Shown here: in pieces, positions 47,731-60,200 of the stretch
How positions within the stretch are numbered: the first letter of the stretch is position 1
How the letters are laid out: each line of letters starts with the position of its first letter
NCBI GenBank assembly: GCA_950295325.1
Contig: OX485803.1
Location: forward strand, 75,159,554 to 75,223,553
DNA: 64,000 nucleotides
Direction: 5' to 3'
From: Polytrichum commune
Taxonomy: Eukaryota; Streptophyta; Polytrichopsida; Polytrichales; Polytrichaceae
The notes under the pieces: model-generated
Seen by the model: only the letters and a program-made list of their open reading frames with translations
What the model was told of the DNA's origin: nothing
Database searches by the model: none
Program-made: the position numbers and the translations under genes

Positions 47731-50700
47731 ATGGCAACGATGGAGAAGCGTGTGCTGGAAAATCTGGAGAAAGCAGGATGGCATTTGAAACCCTCAGCGA
47801 TCGCCGACCTTCTTCAAGACATCCGAGAGGACGAAGAAAATGCTCGCATGAATGAGAGAGATCTGGAGAAGAGGTTGCGAAGTGATCTTCTGGACACAGA
47901 TTTGTGCGCAATCGGTGCAAGGTACTTGCCCGATGCGCAGGCTTTGCTACATCTTCACACTCTGCAAACACCATGCATTTTGCAGGTGCCAATTTTCATC
48001 TCTTCTCTTCTCTTCTCTTTGCTAATCTTCTTGCACAAGCTCAAACAAAATTTCTACCAAACTTGCTCTGTTGTAAGGTAAATGGTGCTGAAATGGTACC
48101 AAACCGTAACTTCAAGCGCTGATAAACTTTCGTTTATTTCTCAATCGAAAGGGGATTCCAACGCACCAAAGTATGCCTAATTTGAATTTCGTATGCGAAA
48201 GTTAGAAGGGATCAAAGTTTTATTGGTAGATGGCCCAAAACCATCAACATGGGAGCCTGATGTTAAGGTGGTGGACATTCTTGGAATATTTACTCTTAGT
48301 GCAAGATTTCAGGGTGTTGGTTTTGGCACCATCTACCTTAAGTCCGCTCGTTTAAGAATCCTAACTGATTTGGAGCTCTTTTGGTCAATCTACTGGTGGT
48401 GCAATGCATTTACATAATATCAACAGTTTTTTACATTTGCTTATGGCGATACACATTGAACTCAATTTGAAGTTTATGGTAGGCTTGCAAACCTAAATTG
48501 CACTCTGTGAATTATGTTCTTGAACATCTCACCTAGATGAATATGAATAGGTTTTGCTCGCACTGCAATCAGAGTTTGTGGTAGCTTGTACATAATTTCA
48601 ACAGTTTTCCACTTGTGCTTATGGGCAGACATAATGAACTGAATGTGGAGTTTATCGAAGGCTTGCAAACCTAAATTGCACTTTGAGAATTATGTTTCTG
48701 ATAATTTCACCTAGATGAATGTGAAAAGATTTTGCTTTGCACTATATTTCTAAGGTGGTCACAGTTTTTTGTAAGAGACAGGGTAGGTCACATGTCAGTT
48801 GTTGCCTGCTACCTTGAATCTAGATGTGCAGACCTAACTTTGCTTGTTATTGAAAGGGATACTTTTGCATTGCGTTTAGGGAATAGTGCATCACAAATAC
48901 ACTAAAGTAACACAAAATTTGCGATATAATAATCCTCCCATTGATTCCTTTGGAGCTGGTTGCAGGTCGCCTCAATAAATGACATCAGTGAGAGCAATCA
49001 GCGTGCAGGGAGTTCAGGGAGTGCAGGGAGGCTGTTGCGAATTCGTCTAACAGATGGCCACTCGTCTCTTACTGCGATTGAGCACCGACCTGTCCCTTCC
49101 CTGTCACTCGACATCTCGCCTGGGACAAAAGTAGGTACTGATACTTTTGAGTGTGCAGTTTTGTTGACGTTGAATGGTGAACTGGGTGGACCTGCTTGCT
49201 TCTCCCATTTTTGTAACATGTGAATCAGGAATGGCAAAAGTTCGCTGGATGAAAGATAGACCAATATATACATGGGCTACAATTTACCAGATTATGTCTC
49301 CCATTTCCATTCCTCTTGATACACTAGGACACAAAAAGAATTACAACCAATCATCAACCAACCCATCCATCAGGCAGAGAGCCTAATGTGCGTAGCACCT
49401 TGTCCAGATGAATTGAAATGGATTCTTGAACCGGTGGACAGTGTTACATGCTTTACGATTGTACTATTAGCTGTTGTGGTAGTTCCAAGTTGCATTGTTC
49501 TTCAATTTGTCTTTAAACAAGAGACCCAGTTGCACACACTAAAAGGGGCAAGGGATGGAGGATGAAGGTGGTATTGCAGGGCTCAATTACATTGCAGAGT
49601 GGGATTGTTCTTCTTGATCCTGGTGCAATTCGTGTGGAAGGCGGTCATGTGGCAGCACTTCATGAAGCTTGGGTGATGCAAAGGAAGTATGCAGGGGCCT
49701 TATCACGCCCAACTAGAGACAGTAATAATGGGCCGCCACCATTCCGGGCCTTGCAATCTGGTGCAAAAGGAGCTCAAGCTCCCGAAAAAACAGTGCAAAC
49801 TGGTACAAAATCATTGCCCTCTACTGGATGCCAAGGTTTGTCTTTTTGATCCTTGACATTGGTAAGCATTGAAGTTTACCCACACTTGTGTCATTCATAG
49901 TGCAAAATGAAGGGTCCACATTAGATAAGTATTTGAGATAGGCTCGTCGAACTTACACATTATGAAGTTTAACTTCCATGCATATGATTATGTTGAAATC
50001 ATTGAAACATTCCAGGTTCAAGTCCAGTGCTCGGGTTCGCAGCCAAACATCCCAACACGCATCTGCTGATTTAGCTACTTCATACCAATCATACGATATA
50101 TCAACCTGTAATGGACAGTGGACCCTAAAATGCTCACTAATATATTTGTAGATATCCAACTATGAAAATGTACATATCTGAATGAAAATCACTACAAGTT
50201 ATCTATGAGTCAAAGTCAATTTCTAGATGATATCACCTTAAATTCAAAAATAGCAAGATCAACTGTCATGCTTTTCGTTTGGATTTGGTAGTGTGCCCAT
50301 GGAATTTATTTTTGATTCCTATAAACCTGACCCGGTCATCTGGGCATTTTTGGTGGGGCAGATACTGTGTCAACAACAGCTGCACCAAGTGTCCAGTCCA
50401 CTAAAGCTTCACAGGATGTTCGGGGACAGGTGGTGTCAGCGGCAACAGCAACAATTGCACATGCACCAGAAAGTACTACTGGGGCCAGGTCTTCGAAAAT
50501 CAGGATGCGGCCAGGAGCAGAGCCTTACAGGCCTAGATTGGGAAATGTCTCGGAGGCAAAGAGAACAGAGACTCGAGCTTCGGCAAGTGACATGTCAACA
50601 CAAGCTACCCTTTCTGAGACTGCCGGTACACTTCAGAAGCAGCCATTGAGTCATACAACTCAACCCCAACCCCAATCCCAACCCCAAGCGCAACCAACTG

Positions 50701-52137
50701 CCATGGCTGCGGCTTCATCTTCACCAGCTGCAGGCGAAGCAAAAGAAGGTTAGATATGCAACGAATTACAAAGAATGTCATTTGAAGTTTTAGAATTGGA
50801 ATTCAGATGCAAAAGCTATACGAGGTCCAAGTGACTCTTCAAGTGATCACATAGACCGTCCCAATTGTGTTAATTTTGGAGCCTAGAATGAGCTTTGAGT
50901 TTGTCATGGTTTCATACTCTCACAGGGTACCTGGTATGAGAAGTCAGTGCCCCTCCTAGCCATCATTAAGATGGTGGATCGTAATCTACATTAAGCAGCT
51001 AAAGTTTCAACTCCCTTCAGGGATTAATTGTAGATTCTGCTTGCAACCCTAGGTCTGTAGGTTCCTGAATACTTCTTGCAGTTCTACCATCTCTGTAATG
51101 GAAGCAAATCCCTAGTCATTTCAAACGGACTTGATAGGGGGCACTTCAGAGGTTCATTCACATATACGCATCTGCTATTTTATTCTCTGAATAAGGGTAT
51201 TGTCATTACAGGTGTGTCAGAAAGGGTGCCGGAGAAATTAGGTTCAGAAGCTGTGCCTGTTCAAAACCGACAAGCTGCTCAGAAGCTACTAGAGAGGAGG
51301 ACAGATGCAGGGCCTGGGTTTGAAAGAGGCCGTGGGCGCGGCCGAGGTTTTCGGAGAGGTGGGGGTCGATATGATGCAGATGATCAAAATGAGCGAGTAA
51401 TGACATTGGATGAGTGGGAGGCCAGAAAATCCACGCCCAGTAGCAGTCGTGCAATTTCAGATCAAGAGATTGCGATGAGGTTGCAAGAACAGTTCAATTT
51501 GGAGGATTCACATGTATGTCTGACCCTCTTTATGTTTACTGCAGTTGGAATTTGATTTCTGTGCATCATCACACACACTACTAGAGAGGAGGGTATTTAT
51601 CAATAAAGTGTGTGATGGTGTATACTGTATATTGTGAAGGGATTGGATCGTCCTATAACCTCATACCCACTATTGATATAACCACGTTGATTCTGCTCAA
51701 TGTTTTTGGGTAATAATATTCTATCTTCTGGAATAACAAAAACCCTGACAGTTGGTAATACTTATTTCCTCTAATTAGCTCAGCTGTCAAGTTTCCCATA
51801 CTTGCATAGGTTTTAAGTTATATTTTGGCTTATAAATAGAATGTACTTTTACATGAAATTATTACTTAAATCTACGATGATATCAATAGTTACTACATCT
51901 ATCCAGGCTTTCAAGGTTCAATATTATTTTCTGGTGGAAGCACTAAAGACATAGACTGTTTCTGACTTTGTAAAACCATGATGGCAGGGTGGACAGCCTA
52001 AGCAGCTCAATGCTGCTGAACAGCTACGCTTGAGTATGTTCAATTTTGTCCCTGAGCCAACCAATGAAGAGAATGGTCATGGCAGAGGTGGTGGTCGTGG
52101 CCGAGGTCGAGGTCGGGGGCGTGGTCGGAGAAACTGA
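47731..52137 (+). CDS. TDRD3/RMI1-like OB-fold protein with RGG tail
   Basis: Exons 47731-47985, 48966-49130, 49568-49835, 50362-50748, 51212-51513 and 51988-52137 join in phase to 508 residues. Residues 1-85 are the DUF1767/RMI1 N-terminal helical region (KRVLENLEKAGWHLKP..IADLLQD). Residues 86-170 are an OB fold (LRIRLTDGHSSLTAIEH, SPGTKVVLQGSITLQSGIVL, HVAALHEAWVMQRKY), close in pattern to animal TDRD3, which partners topoisomerase 3-beta. A low-complexity Ser/Gln/Pro region follows (to about 355), then an RG-rich patch (ERGRGRGRGFRRGGGRYDAD), a short acidic-helical motif (ISDQEIAMRLQEQFNLED) and a C-terminal RGG tract ending RGRGRRN. No Tudor domain is visible. RNA or nucleic-acid binding through the RGG parts and binding to a type IA topoisomerase are inferences. 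A second in-frame Met is codon 4. Confidence 0.88.
48421..48770. repeat. 178-bp tandem duplication in intron
   Basis: Two copies start CAACAGTTTT at 48421 and 48599 and share GGCTTGCAAACCTAAATTGC and TCACCTAGATGAAT. They lie in the first intron (47986-48965) of the TDRD3-like gene. Confidence 0.75.
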
Positions 52138-52811
52138 TAGGTTTCGTTGGCATTGGTTTGATGAAATGCACATTTGGTGGACCTACTTTTGTCTGTTTGC
52201 AACCAATTCATGCAAGTTGTACACTCTTCTCTTCTCTTCATTTATTCCAGCCATGTTATGATCGATTCCACAATTGTTTGTTTCTGCATTTGCTTCATTA
52301 TAAGTAAGTGGTAGGATCTGTTGTCACTCACGCTTAATACAAAGTATACTAAGTGTATCTGGAATCAATAATAGTGTATAGGGTCAAAAATTCCTCTCAA
52401 CCATGTATGCAAAATTAATATAGTACGCACTCCATCAATCATATTTAGAGTTAGGCCTGTCATCTTCTAACAGGCTCCCACCAGTCACATGATTAGAGTA
52501 GAGACACCCATAACTGGTCACTTAAGAGATTCTGCACCAAATCTGGAGAAGTATAGGGTGTTGCGAATTATTTCCCTTGTAGGAAGATAGAAATCAGGAC
52601 TGCAATTTTTTTGGTAATTTATTTCCTTAAATTGGAAGTACTCTAAATTTATGAAGCCAAAAGATGGCCAAAATGCTTTACCAATGTCTAGAGTATGTCA
52701 TGACTGCTCTTTTGAGATGAATTCCTTCTCACTTTAGGACTCAAAACCGTGGACATTTGCCATGGCATTGTTGATTCCATGGTGTCATCGTAACTGAAGT
52801 TGGAGATGTAG
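52138..52811. other. 3' flank of the TDRD3-like gene
   Basis: Presumed 3' UTR followed by AT-rich spacer; nothing further is recognised. Confidence 0.35.
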
Positions 52812-52932
52812 GGTTGGTTTCCATGTAGGTTGCTTCACCCATCATATTCTAGTGGAAATGTAGATTCCACTTGGTGGCATCTACATTTCCACTAGAATCT
52901 GGTGGGTGAAACAACCTACATGGAAACTAACC
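52812..52932. ncRNA. 121-bp near-perfect hairpin (candidate small-RNA precursor or tiny foldback element)
   Basis: The left arm (52812-52865) and right arm (52879-52932) are 54 bp each and differ at only four positions when one is reverse-complemented; the loop is 13 nt (TCCACTTGGTGGC). Shared arm parts include TTTCCATGTAGGTTG and ATTCTAGTGGAAATGTAGAT. The four differences are scattered in the outer part, and the inner 20 bp pair perfectly. Length and loop are in the range of plant miRNA foldbacks, but very small MITEs look the same. No expression evidence is available. Confidence 0.45.
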
Positions 52933-53309
52933 TTTAGAAACTATGAAATGTGGAACCTTATATTCACCACCCACAAATGCTTTTTAATCAAAATCTGTCC
53001 TAGCAAGATTGAAATTATGGCACCCTATAGATTGCCAATGGGGTCCTCATTGGGAATGGGCACCTCTACTCTACATGTGGGACATTTTTAGTGTAGGACA
53101 TTACATGTAGGGAGATTTTATTTAATGTGTTTGACCCACACATAGGGTAAGTTTACAAAATGCTTTCATTGAGATAAATAAATTTTTTGTGGCTCCAATG
53201 ATGAATTAGCCCCACTCCTTTGGAGTGGACTATTAAATGTAAGTTATGTAATTTTGAAAGCTCGTATTCTAGTGGGCTTCAAGAGCACTTTTAGGCTCAT
53301 TAGAAGGAC

Positions 53310-54300
53310 TAAATTGAGATCACCCATGAATACAAATACCTTGGGATTGATTTCTATTCACATGGTTACTTTGAGCCATGTAGTAAAAGGCAAAGAATCG
53401 TAGGTATGAAAGCCTTGATGGGCACTTTAAGGAAGAAGTAGTAGTTGGAGTCACATGTTGGAAACTCAAACGCATCTATTCAAGGCTTTGGTGCTTCCTA
53501 CTATCATGTATGGCACCGAAATGTGGAGATGTGTCTTGAAAAACTCTCATTGGAAGCTTTTTTAAAATAACATGATGTGATGTCTCACGTCAAAGTACGT
53601 TCTTCAACTACCTATCATATTTTGTTGGCCGAATTTGGAGAACTTCCCATAGAATTTCCCATAGAACTCTCAAGCTTATGGGCTTTCAAGAAAGGCTTGC
53701 CCACCTTATCCCCCTCTTTGTTAGTTAGTAAAGCAACCTCATTCTCTTGACACCTAGCTGAACAAGAATTTAACACTTGGCACAAATCGACAACCCTGTG
53801 GAAGATCTCATGGGGTCTATCTCCTTGGGAAACCCATGACAACCCAACCACATCAAAAACAACATATGATGCTATCAAGGAGGTTTTTCTTGCTGAAGAG
53901 TGGAACTCTTTCCATCTCTCAAGGAGGAAACTAGATTATCTCCACCTTATGGATTTGCCTCAAATACGAATATGAATTGTACTTGAAGCTAGCATGGACT
54001 CCACTACAATGCAACATCATTGCTACCTTCCGCACCTTAATGAGGCACATTTTGTGTTGGGATGTCCTTTATATAACCCCATCAGAGATAAGTTTCTATC
54101 ACTATTTAACAACCTAGTTCCAGGGAGCCTATAGTCTTTTTTCCAATTGACCATCAAGTTGACATGAGCATGTATGTCACAGAGGCTACTGCTCTCTGCC
54201 ACGCTAGAGAATTAGCTAGTTTGAAATCATCCCGATGTACTTTCAGTCCCATTAGCCTTTTCGACTTCTTGGACTTTAATATCAATTTCAATTTCATTAC
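53310..54300 (+). mobile_element. 5'-truncated LINE, plus strand
   Basis: Reads IEITHEYKYLGIDFYSHGYF, then the downstream part of the same LINE family as at 43370-44750: SHVKVRSSTTYHILLAEFGE, KATSFS..HLAEQEFNTWHK, NPTTSKTTYDAIKEVFLAEE and NEAHFVLGCPLYNPIRDKFL. Stops and frame changes interrupt it repeatedly. Nothing of the RT palm is left, so it begins downstream of the RT active site. The end near 54300 is approximate. Confidence 0.7.
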
Positions 54301-55217
54301 ATGCATGTGTTACTATAGGGCATAAGTTCCCAATTCCGAGAAACAAACAATCATATATTCCTCAAAATTGCCACATGTAAATCCTACATAGGCTGAAACC
54401 TCTTGAATCCCACTTGGAAACTTACATCCAAGCACTCCACTAAATATTATATCAGTGTCACTTACTTGCTATACCATTTTACTATTAACGTACTTTTGTA
54501 CCAAGTAAAAATGTTAATATTCTGTAATGTCCAAACAACCACTTTGACCTTTGTTGGTAAAAAATGAGATATACAATACATAGTTATAGCATTGCTTAAT
54601 TCTAAATAGTAAGTGACACTAAATAGAATAATGTAGTAAGCGACATTCAATTTACTACACTAAATCTAGTGTAGTAAAAGTGAAACATCGTGTCCTCTAT
54701 GTTACTGGGACATGCAAGCAGTGTTTGGAAGCATTTCCAGCTAAAAACATGCACTTGATTCTTTGGGTCGTATGTTTCACAATTTGGGTTTCTCATGATG
54801 ATCCGATTGAGTCAAAACCACAAAAGTTTGAGGGATATCCTTGTTACAACAAGATTGGAATGTGTGCTCAATTTTTTTTTAATTTTTTTAATTTTAATTT
54901 AAAAAAATATGTATATATATACACACACATGCCATTCGAGGTTTGAAATGCATATGTAGTGGAATTGCAAGGGTTAATCCAATCACTCAAAGAGAAAGAG
55001 AATCTTCACTTTGACCTAAACTTATGACTATTTTTATCATAATTATGCTCTAGGAACTTGAAATGACAATTTGCGTCATTTGCAATTGTTTATGGGATGA
55101 GACAATTCCCGACATCATCCAACACCCAAAAATGTTTGCAGACTTGGAAGTGGCTACACACCCTTAAAGATATTGTTGATCATAAGTGCTCAACTTTGGA
55201 TATGGAGCTAACTTATT
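54301..55217. other. Gene-free stretch with palindromes
   Basis: TTTACTACACTA-AATC-TAGTGTAGTAAA is a perfect 12-bp-arm hairpin at 54651-54678. Together with the AGTGTCACTTACT / AGTAAGTGACACT inverted pair (54455 and about 54608), it suggests a small palindromic element of about 220 bp. An AT/TA/CA-rich tract follows at about 54870-54930. No gene was found. Confidence 0.4.
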
Positions 55218-55540
55218 AGGTTAAGGTGGACGTGCTTAATTTGGTTACTCATCTTGATCAGACAAAATTATATTTGAGTGTTATGTGTTGTGGCATGGCT
55301 TCAAGAATTAATACCAAACAAACATGTGTTAAAGAGATCATAGTGGGTGCTCATAATATGATACCCATTCTCGTCTCAATAGTCAACATAATTGAGAAGA
55401 CCTACATAGTATGACCATTTAATGAGCAAGAGAATCTTTGATTTGATAATGAGAAAAATATTCATATGAGCTCCAAAAATTATAAGAAAAGTGGCTACAA
55501 CCTCGATTTATATTTGCTGACCATCTTGTAATAGAGTCGA
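55218..55540 (+). repeat. Dispersed repeat copy
   Basis: AAGGTGGACGTGCTTAATTTG, GTCAACATAATTGAGAAGACC, TATGACCATTTAATGAGC and ATTCATATGAGCTCCAAA occur in the order seen at 41805 and 46769. Confidence 0.55.
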
Positions 55541-56880
55541 ACAACCAAATCCCAATCAAGCCCCCACCAGAAATCTATAAGGTTTTAGAATTTCAATAGG
55601 GTTGAGACTGATTTTGGTAATTTCTTTTCGTGGGAGGTTAGAATAAGGCTCCATGTTTCACAAGCTTGGGCTTTTGTGCATAGTAGAACATGATTGCCCA
55701 TTGTCACGTTCATTAAAGCATGAGTTAATGAGAATGTTGAAGTTTTTAAAACTAATCAGAAGCAAATATTTCCAAAAAGCAGGGGTCTATATGTCATTAT
55801 CTAGACCCCATGAAGGTTTTTATTTTGACTTCTATAGGAGTTTTAACATATGTTTACAATTTATAAGCAACACCAAAAGAGTGCTTAGAACTTCAAACTC
55901 TTTTAGGCTCAAGTTCCATAATTCCAAGTAGTTGTAGATGCTACAGAGAGGAAGAAGGATTGCATGCAATTTCCATGTTTGGAGAAGAAAGCTCACAATC
56001 TAGTGACAATGGAAGAATTTTTTTGATGATGATCGACAACAATGCACACCCTTCCTACCAACTTGTACACCAAGAGTTCTTGGTTTCTAAGTCTCCAATT
56101 TCGGTTATGATGTCACCAGGGAATCAATAATGCCATGATACATGTCGTTGATTTGAGTGCTAAAGTGAGGAGGGTTTCATCTCAAAATGAGCAATTATGG
56201 TAGACTCTAGACATTGGTAATGTGTTCGGGTCAACTTTTGGCTTCAAAAATTCACAGTAATTTCAATTTAAGGAATAAAATACTAAAAAAAATTGCAGTC
56301 CTCCTGATTTCTCTCTTCCTACACGGAAAAAATTTGCACCACCTTCTACTTGTCCAAATCTGGCGGAAAACCTCTTAAGCTATCGGTTGTGGGCGGCTCT
56401 ACCTTAATCCCGTGTTCCATGTCCTCTGAGAAGTGGGCGAGCCGCAAAAAGTAACCATTTTAGACCCATCAATCTTCATTTTGTCATTGAATGCGTTGGT
56501 TAAATGCGGTGCATATGAATGTACACTGATGGTGATGGTGATGAGGATGATGTACATAGCCTCCGGGACCATGTGACGGTGGGCAATTACTCACACACAG
56601 TCACAGGACCTCCATGGAATTCCTCACATGGAGCCCTCACACTTCCCAATCTGTTACAGATACATTGCCACTTCTCATCCACCGATTCGTACTCTTTGAA
56701 TTTCGATTTCTGTGTGTTAGTATTTAAATTAATCAGGTCTCTCACATCCACACCCTCGAGTTTGACAACAATGCGAATGTGAACCGCAGGATTGACACTC
56801 AATAAATTCGTGTGGCATCGTAACTTCATTCATATTCTGTCTATTCTAGTGCTGCTGGAGTTTCATTCATAAGGGGAAGG
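55541..56880. other. Gene-free region upstream of the BURP gene
   Basis: No coding exon is supported. The part from about 56300 is less AT-rich and probably belongs to the promoter region of the BURP gene. Confidence 0.35.
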
Positions 56881-56884
56881 CTAC

Positions 56885-56896
56885 TATATATAAAGG
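56885..56896 (+). promoter_or_regulatory. TATA box of the BURP gene
   Basis: TATATATAAAGG lies about 325 bp upstream of the start codon at 57212, in a context (CTACTATATATAAAGGGAGC) typical of a strong plant TATA promoter. It predicts transcription from about 56915-56925 and a 5' leader of roughly 290 nt. Confidence 0.6.
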
Positions 56897-57211
56897 GAGC
56901 AGACAGCCACTGTCTACAAGTGTGCACCCAGGGATCACTCACAGTCAATTGGGTCGTCTGAATTCTTCCCAATCTCAGCCTTAGTAGGCGCAATCCTGTA
57001 ATATTTACTTCTCGACTTTTGATGACTTTGGACACAGCAACTTCACGTTGCACTTTTGTATTTCCTGATGTGCCTGCACGCCACCCGATGATTGTTTATA
57101 CTTATAGTCATTAAATCTCCTTCAGTATTTATTTCAAGGGCGTTTGATAATGTTTCTAAGTTACTTGTCTGTCAAATTGCAGTGAGTTTTTTGGGCAGTG
57201 ACTCGTACACG

Positions 57212-60200
57212 ATGGCGTCCCAGTGCTCCAGCTTTGCTGTCGTCCTCGTGTTAGTGGTAAGGAGTAGGTAGATGATCACACTTATGTATATATAATATCC
57301 ATCCAAATCAGGCCCCATTTAATTTCACGCTGCATTTACAACTGAAGTAGGAGGTATACGTCCTTGTTACAGGGCACATGTGTTCATTTATACGTCACCT
57401 TGATAATTGTAGTTTGTGAATGTATGATGACATAGTTGCGTCCAAAATTCACAGGTTCCCGAATCAGGCCCCATTTTAGTTGATGAATGCACTCATGTCA
57501 TGATCAGAATGCTGCACTTAGTTTGAAGAGGCACTACAAGGATCACTTGGTCGTTAGCATTGGTTTTCGGGCACTCGAGGTAGTTTTTAGGTCTCCTTAC
57601 ATCTAAAATCCATAATCTACCTTTGAGTGGCCAAAAACCAGTGCTAATGACCCCTGATCCTTGTAATTTAGTATGAATTAACCCTTTTTTTTGGGGGGGG
57701 GGGGATTTGTTCCATTCAAACTTCACATTAGTAACTGTACTCATGTAGTTTTTTGTGAAGAATTTGAATTTGTAGCTAGGTGCAACATTCACAGTTAATT
57801 CTCAAGTAAGCCCCCATTGTGATGAGGATCATAAGAAATGCTGCATTTAAGGAGCAGTTAAATTTGAATTAGACATAGGTCATAACCTTTGCAAGCAGGG
57901 CGCGGGAGAGTCGTTAAACTTCATTCCATTGTCACCTTGAAAATCGAAGCAGTACTTGGTGATGTATAGTTAGGTTTTGTGGATATTCTGGATTTTGTGC
58001 AATCAAAGACATTCACGATTTCCCCAATCATTCCCCAATTGATGCCCTCATCACATCAGAATGCCGCATTTAGTTTGAACAAGAAGGTAACCCTCTACAG
58101 CGGCATATTTGTTGAGTCATAATTTTCTGCATCACTCCCCATTTGATGCACGCATCACATCAGAAGACTGCAGTATTAATTTTGAAGTAGCTAATTTTAA
58201 TTGACCTTCTGCAAGCGGCGGCAGAGTTCTTCACTCAATCGACTCTCACCTTCAAAATCATAGCTGTCTGTGAAACATATATTGGATTTGTTCGTTGTTG
58301 CTTGCAACAATATAGATGCACAGCTTCTTGCGAGGTTTGATTTTCGTGCACCCGATGGCAGGCCTTGGGAGTGCTTCTATCCGATGCAGCCGGGCGGCCG
58401 ATCAACCGACCCGAGGGGGACGATGATCAGCACTACATGGTGGACAATGCCGACGAGCACCATGATCACCATGATCGTGTGCAGATTAGCCCCAGTCTTC
58501 TGAGCATGTTGGCGTCGCCCTTGGACACCAGCAAGAGAGTTCAATACGCGATCCAGCTCCGGGACGGAACTCTGGCGGATCACATCCAGAGCTTCTGCCA
58601 GGACGCCAAGCTGGAGTGCCGAGCGGACATCGCGGTGTCCGATCCCACCTTGAGCATCTGGCGCGGCGCCTTAGCCGATGAGACCATGTTCCAGCAGGCT
58701 CGTGACCTTGTAGATGCCACCCAGGCCATGCATTTCGGCCAGGACAGGATTGTCAAGGGCAATGACATCATGTTGCCGAAGAGTTTGAGGGATTCCATGT
58801 CCCTCAAGACGGCGTTCTTGCCACAGGCTCTTGCAGAGAAGATGCCCTTCGCGACGTATGTGAAGAGGATACCCTTTACCCTAAACCCTTAACCTTCACT
58901 TGCAAGAGTAAAAATATCAGAAGAAATGAACATGTATGATGTTTCTGAATTTCAAGTTTAGTCTCATTTAGAGAACTGTAACGGAATGGAGGGAGGGATT
59001 TATGACCAAAGCCATCATCATGATGATATATACCAGCGGCAAAAGCTACGTTGATTGTACACCAGAAAATCCGAAACTCTAAACCCTCCCTTGCAAGAGT
59101 TTAAGATTCAGAAAAAAATTCAGATGATGTTGCAGAATTTTAAGTTTCTCATTTCGGGCACGGGAGGAATGGATGGAGAATTTTGTGATGAACAGGCTGT
59201 CACCCTGATTATATATACTAGCTACGAATCCTACGTTGATGATTCTAAGTACACCAAAACATCCTAAACCCTAAACCCTCCATTGCAAGAGTATAAGAAT
59301 CAGAAGAAACAAACAAGTACAATGTTTCTGATATTCAAAGTTCGCAGTCCCCACATGATGCATGTATACATCATGATTATGCAAAATAACTTGCAATATA
59401 TTCGATGATGTGAAGGAGTGCTCATCACATTGCAATGTTTTCTTTTTCTTTTTCTTTTCTTTTCTTTTCTTTTCGTTCTAAATGGACCTGCAACATATTT
59501 TATGCTGTTCCACAGCGCAAGGATGCCTGAGCTGTTGAAGAGCCTCAACATTCCACAGAACTCCAACATGGCGGCCATGATGACACGCACAGTGGCGCAG
59601 TGCGAAGCCCAGCAGGAGCAGAGCAAGGAGACTCGCAAGTGCGTGACCTCGTTGGAAGACATGACCAACTTTGTGGCCACCAGCTTGCCCGAAGGGAAGC
59701 GCATCACGTCTCTTGAGCGATCCAGCTCTGCTTCAGGTAGGTTGACTATTCATACTTAAACATGTTGTTGTACTAAGCTTGGCATCGTCCTCAAAGAACA
59801 CAAAAAATTATACACCTTCTGTCATAGCCTTAATTGATGCTATAGGTTTGTGTACAGTGTAGTATTTGTACCACATTGGATTTCCTCGTTTTAAACTTGT
59901 GGTCTACGTCTTCATGAACACCAGGCTGCTATACTTTAATACTTAATGCCTATCACTTGTTATGGCATCAACACTGCATCTAGACATTAGAGTTTATAAT
60001 GTGGCAGCAGGGTTGAAAATTGAAACCAGAAGTTGTAGGGGAATCTTCTCCTCATCTTATTTTTAGCATCATGTGTCAGTTCCCGAAAGAAATTAAAACT
60101 CGAGGAAGATTCACTTGTGGGTGAAGAAGAGAGGATTAATGGATAATTCGGACCCAACCTTAGTCAACAAACTTCCAGTAGGACGCGTTGAGTTGATGTC

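Noticed and set aside
56519-56782. 87-codon plus-strand ORF upstream of the BURP gene
   Set aside because: It lies just before a TATA box and shows no recognisable protein features; more likely promoter sequence.
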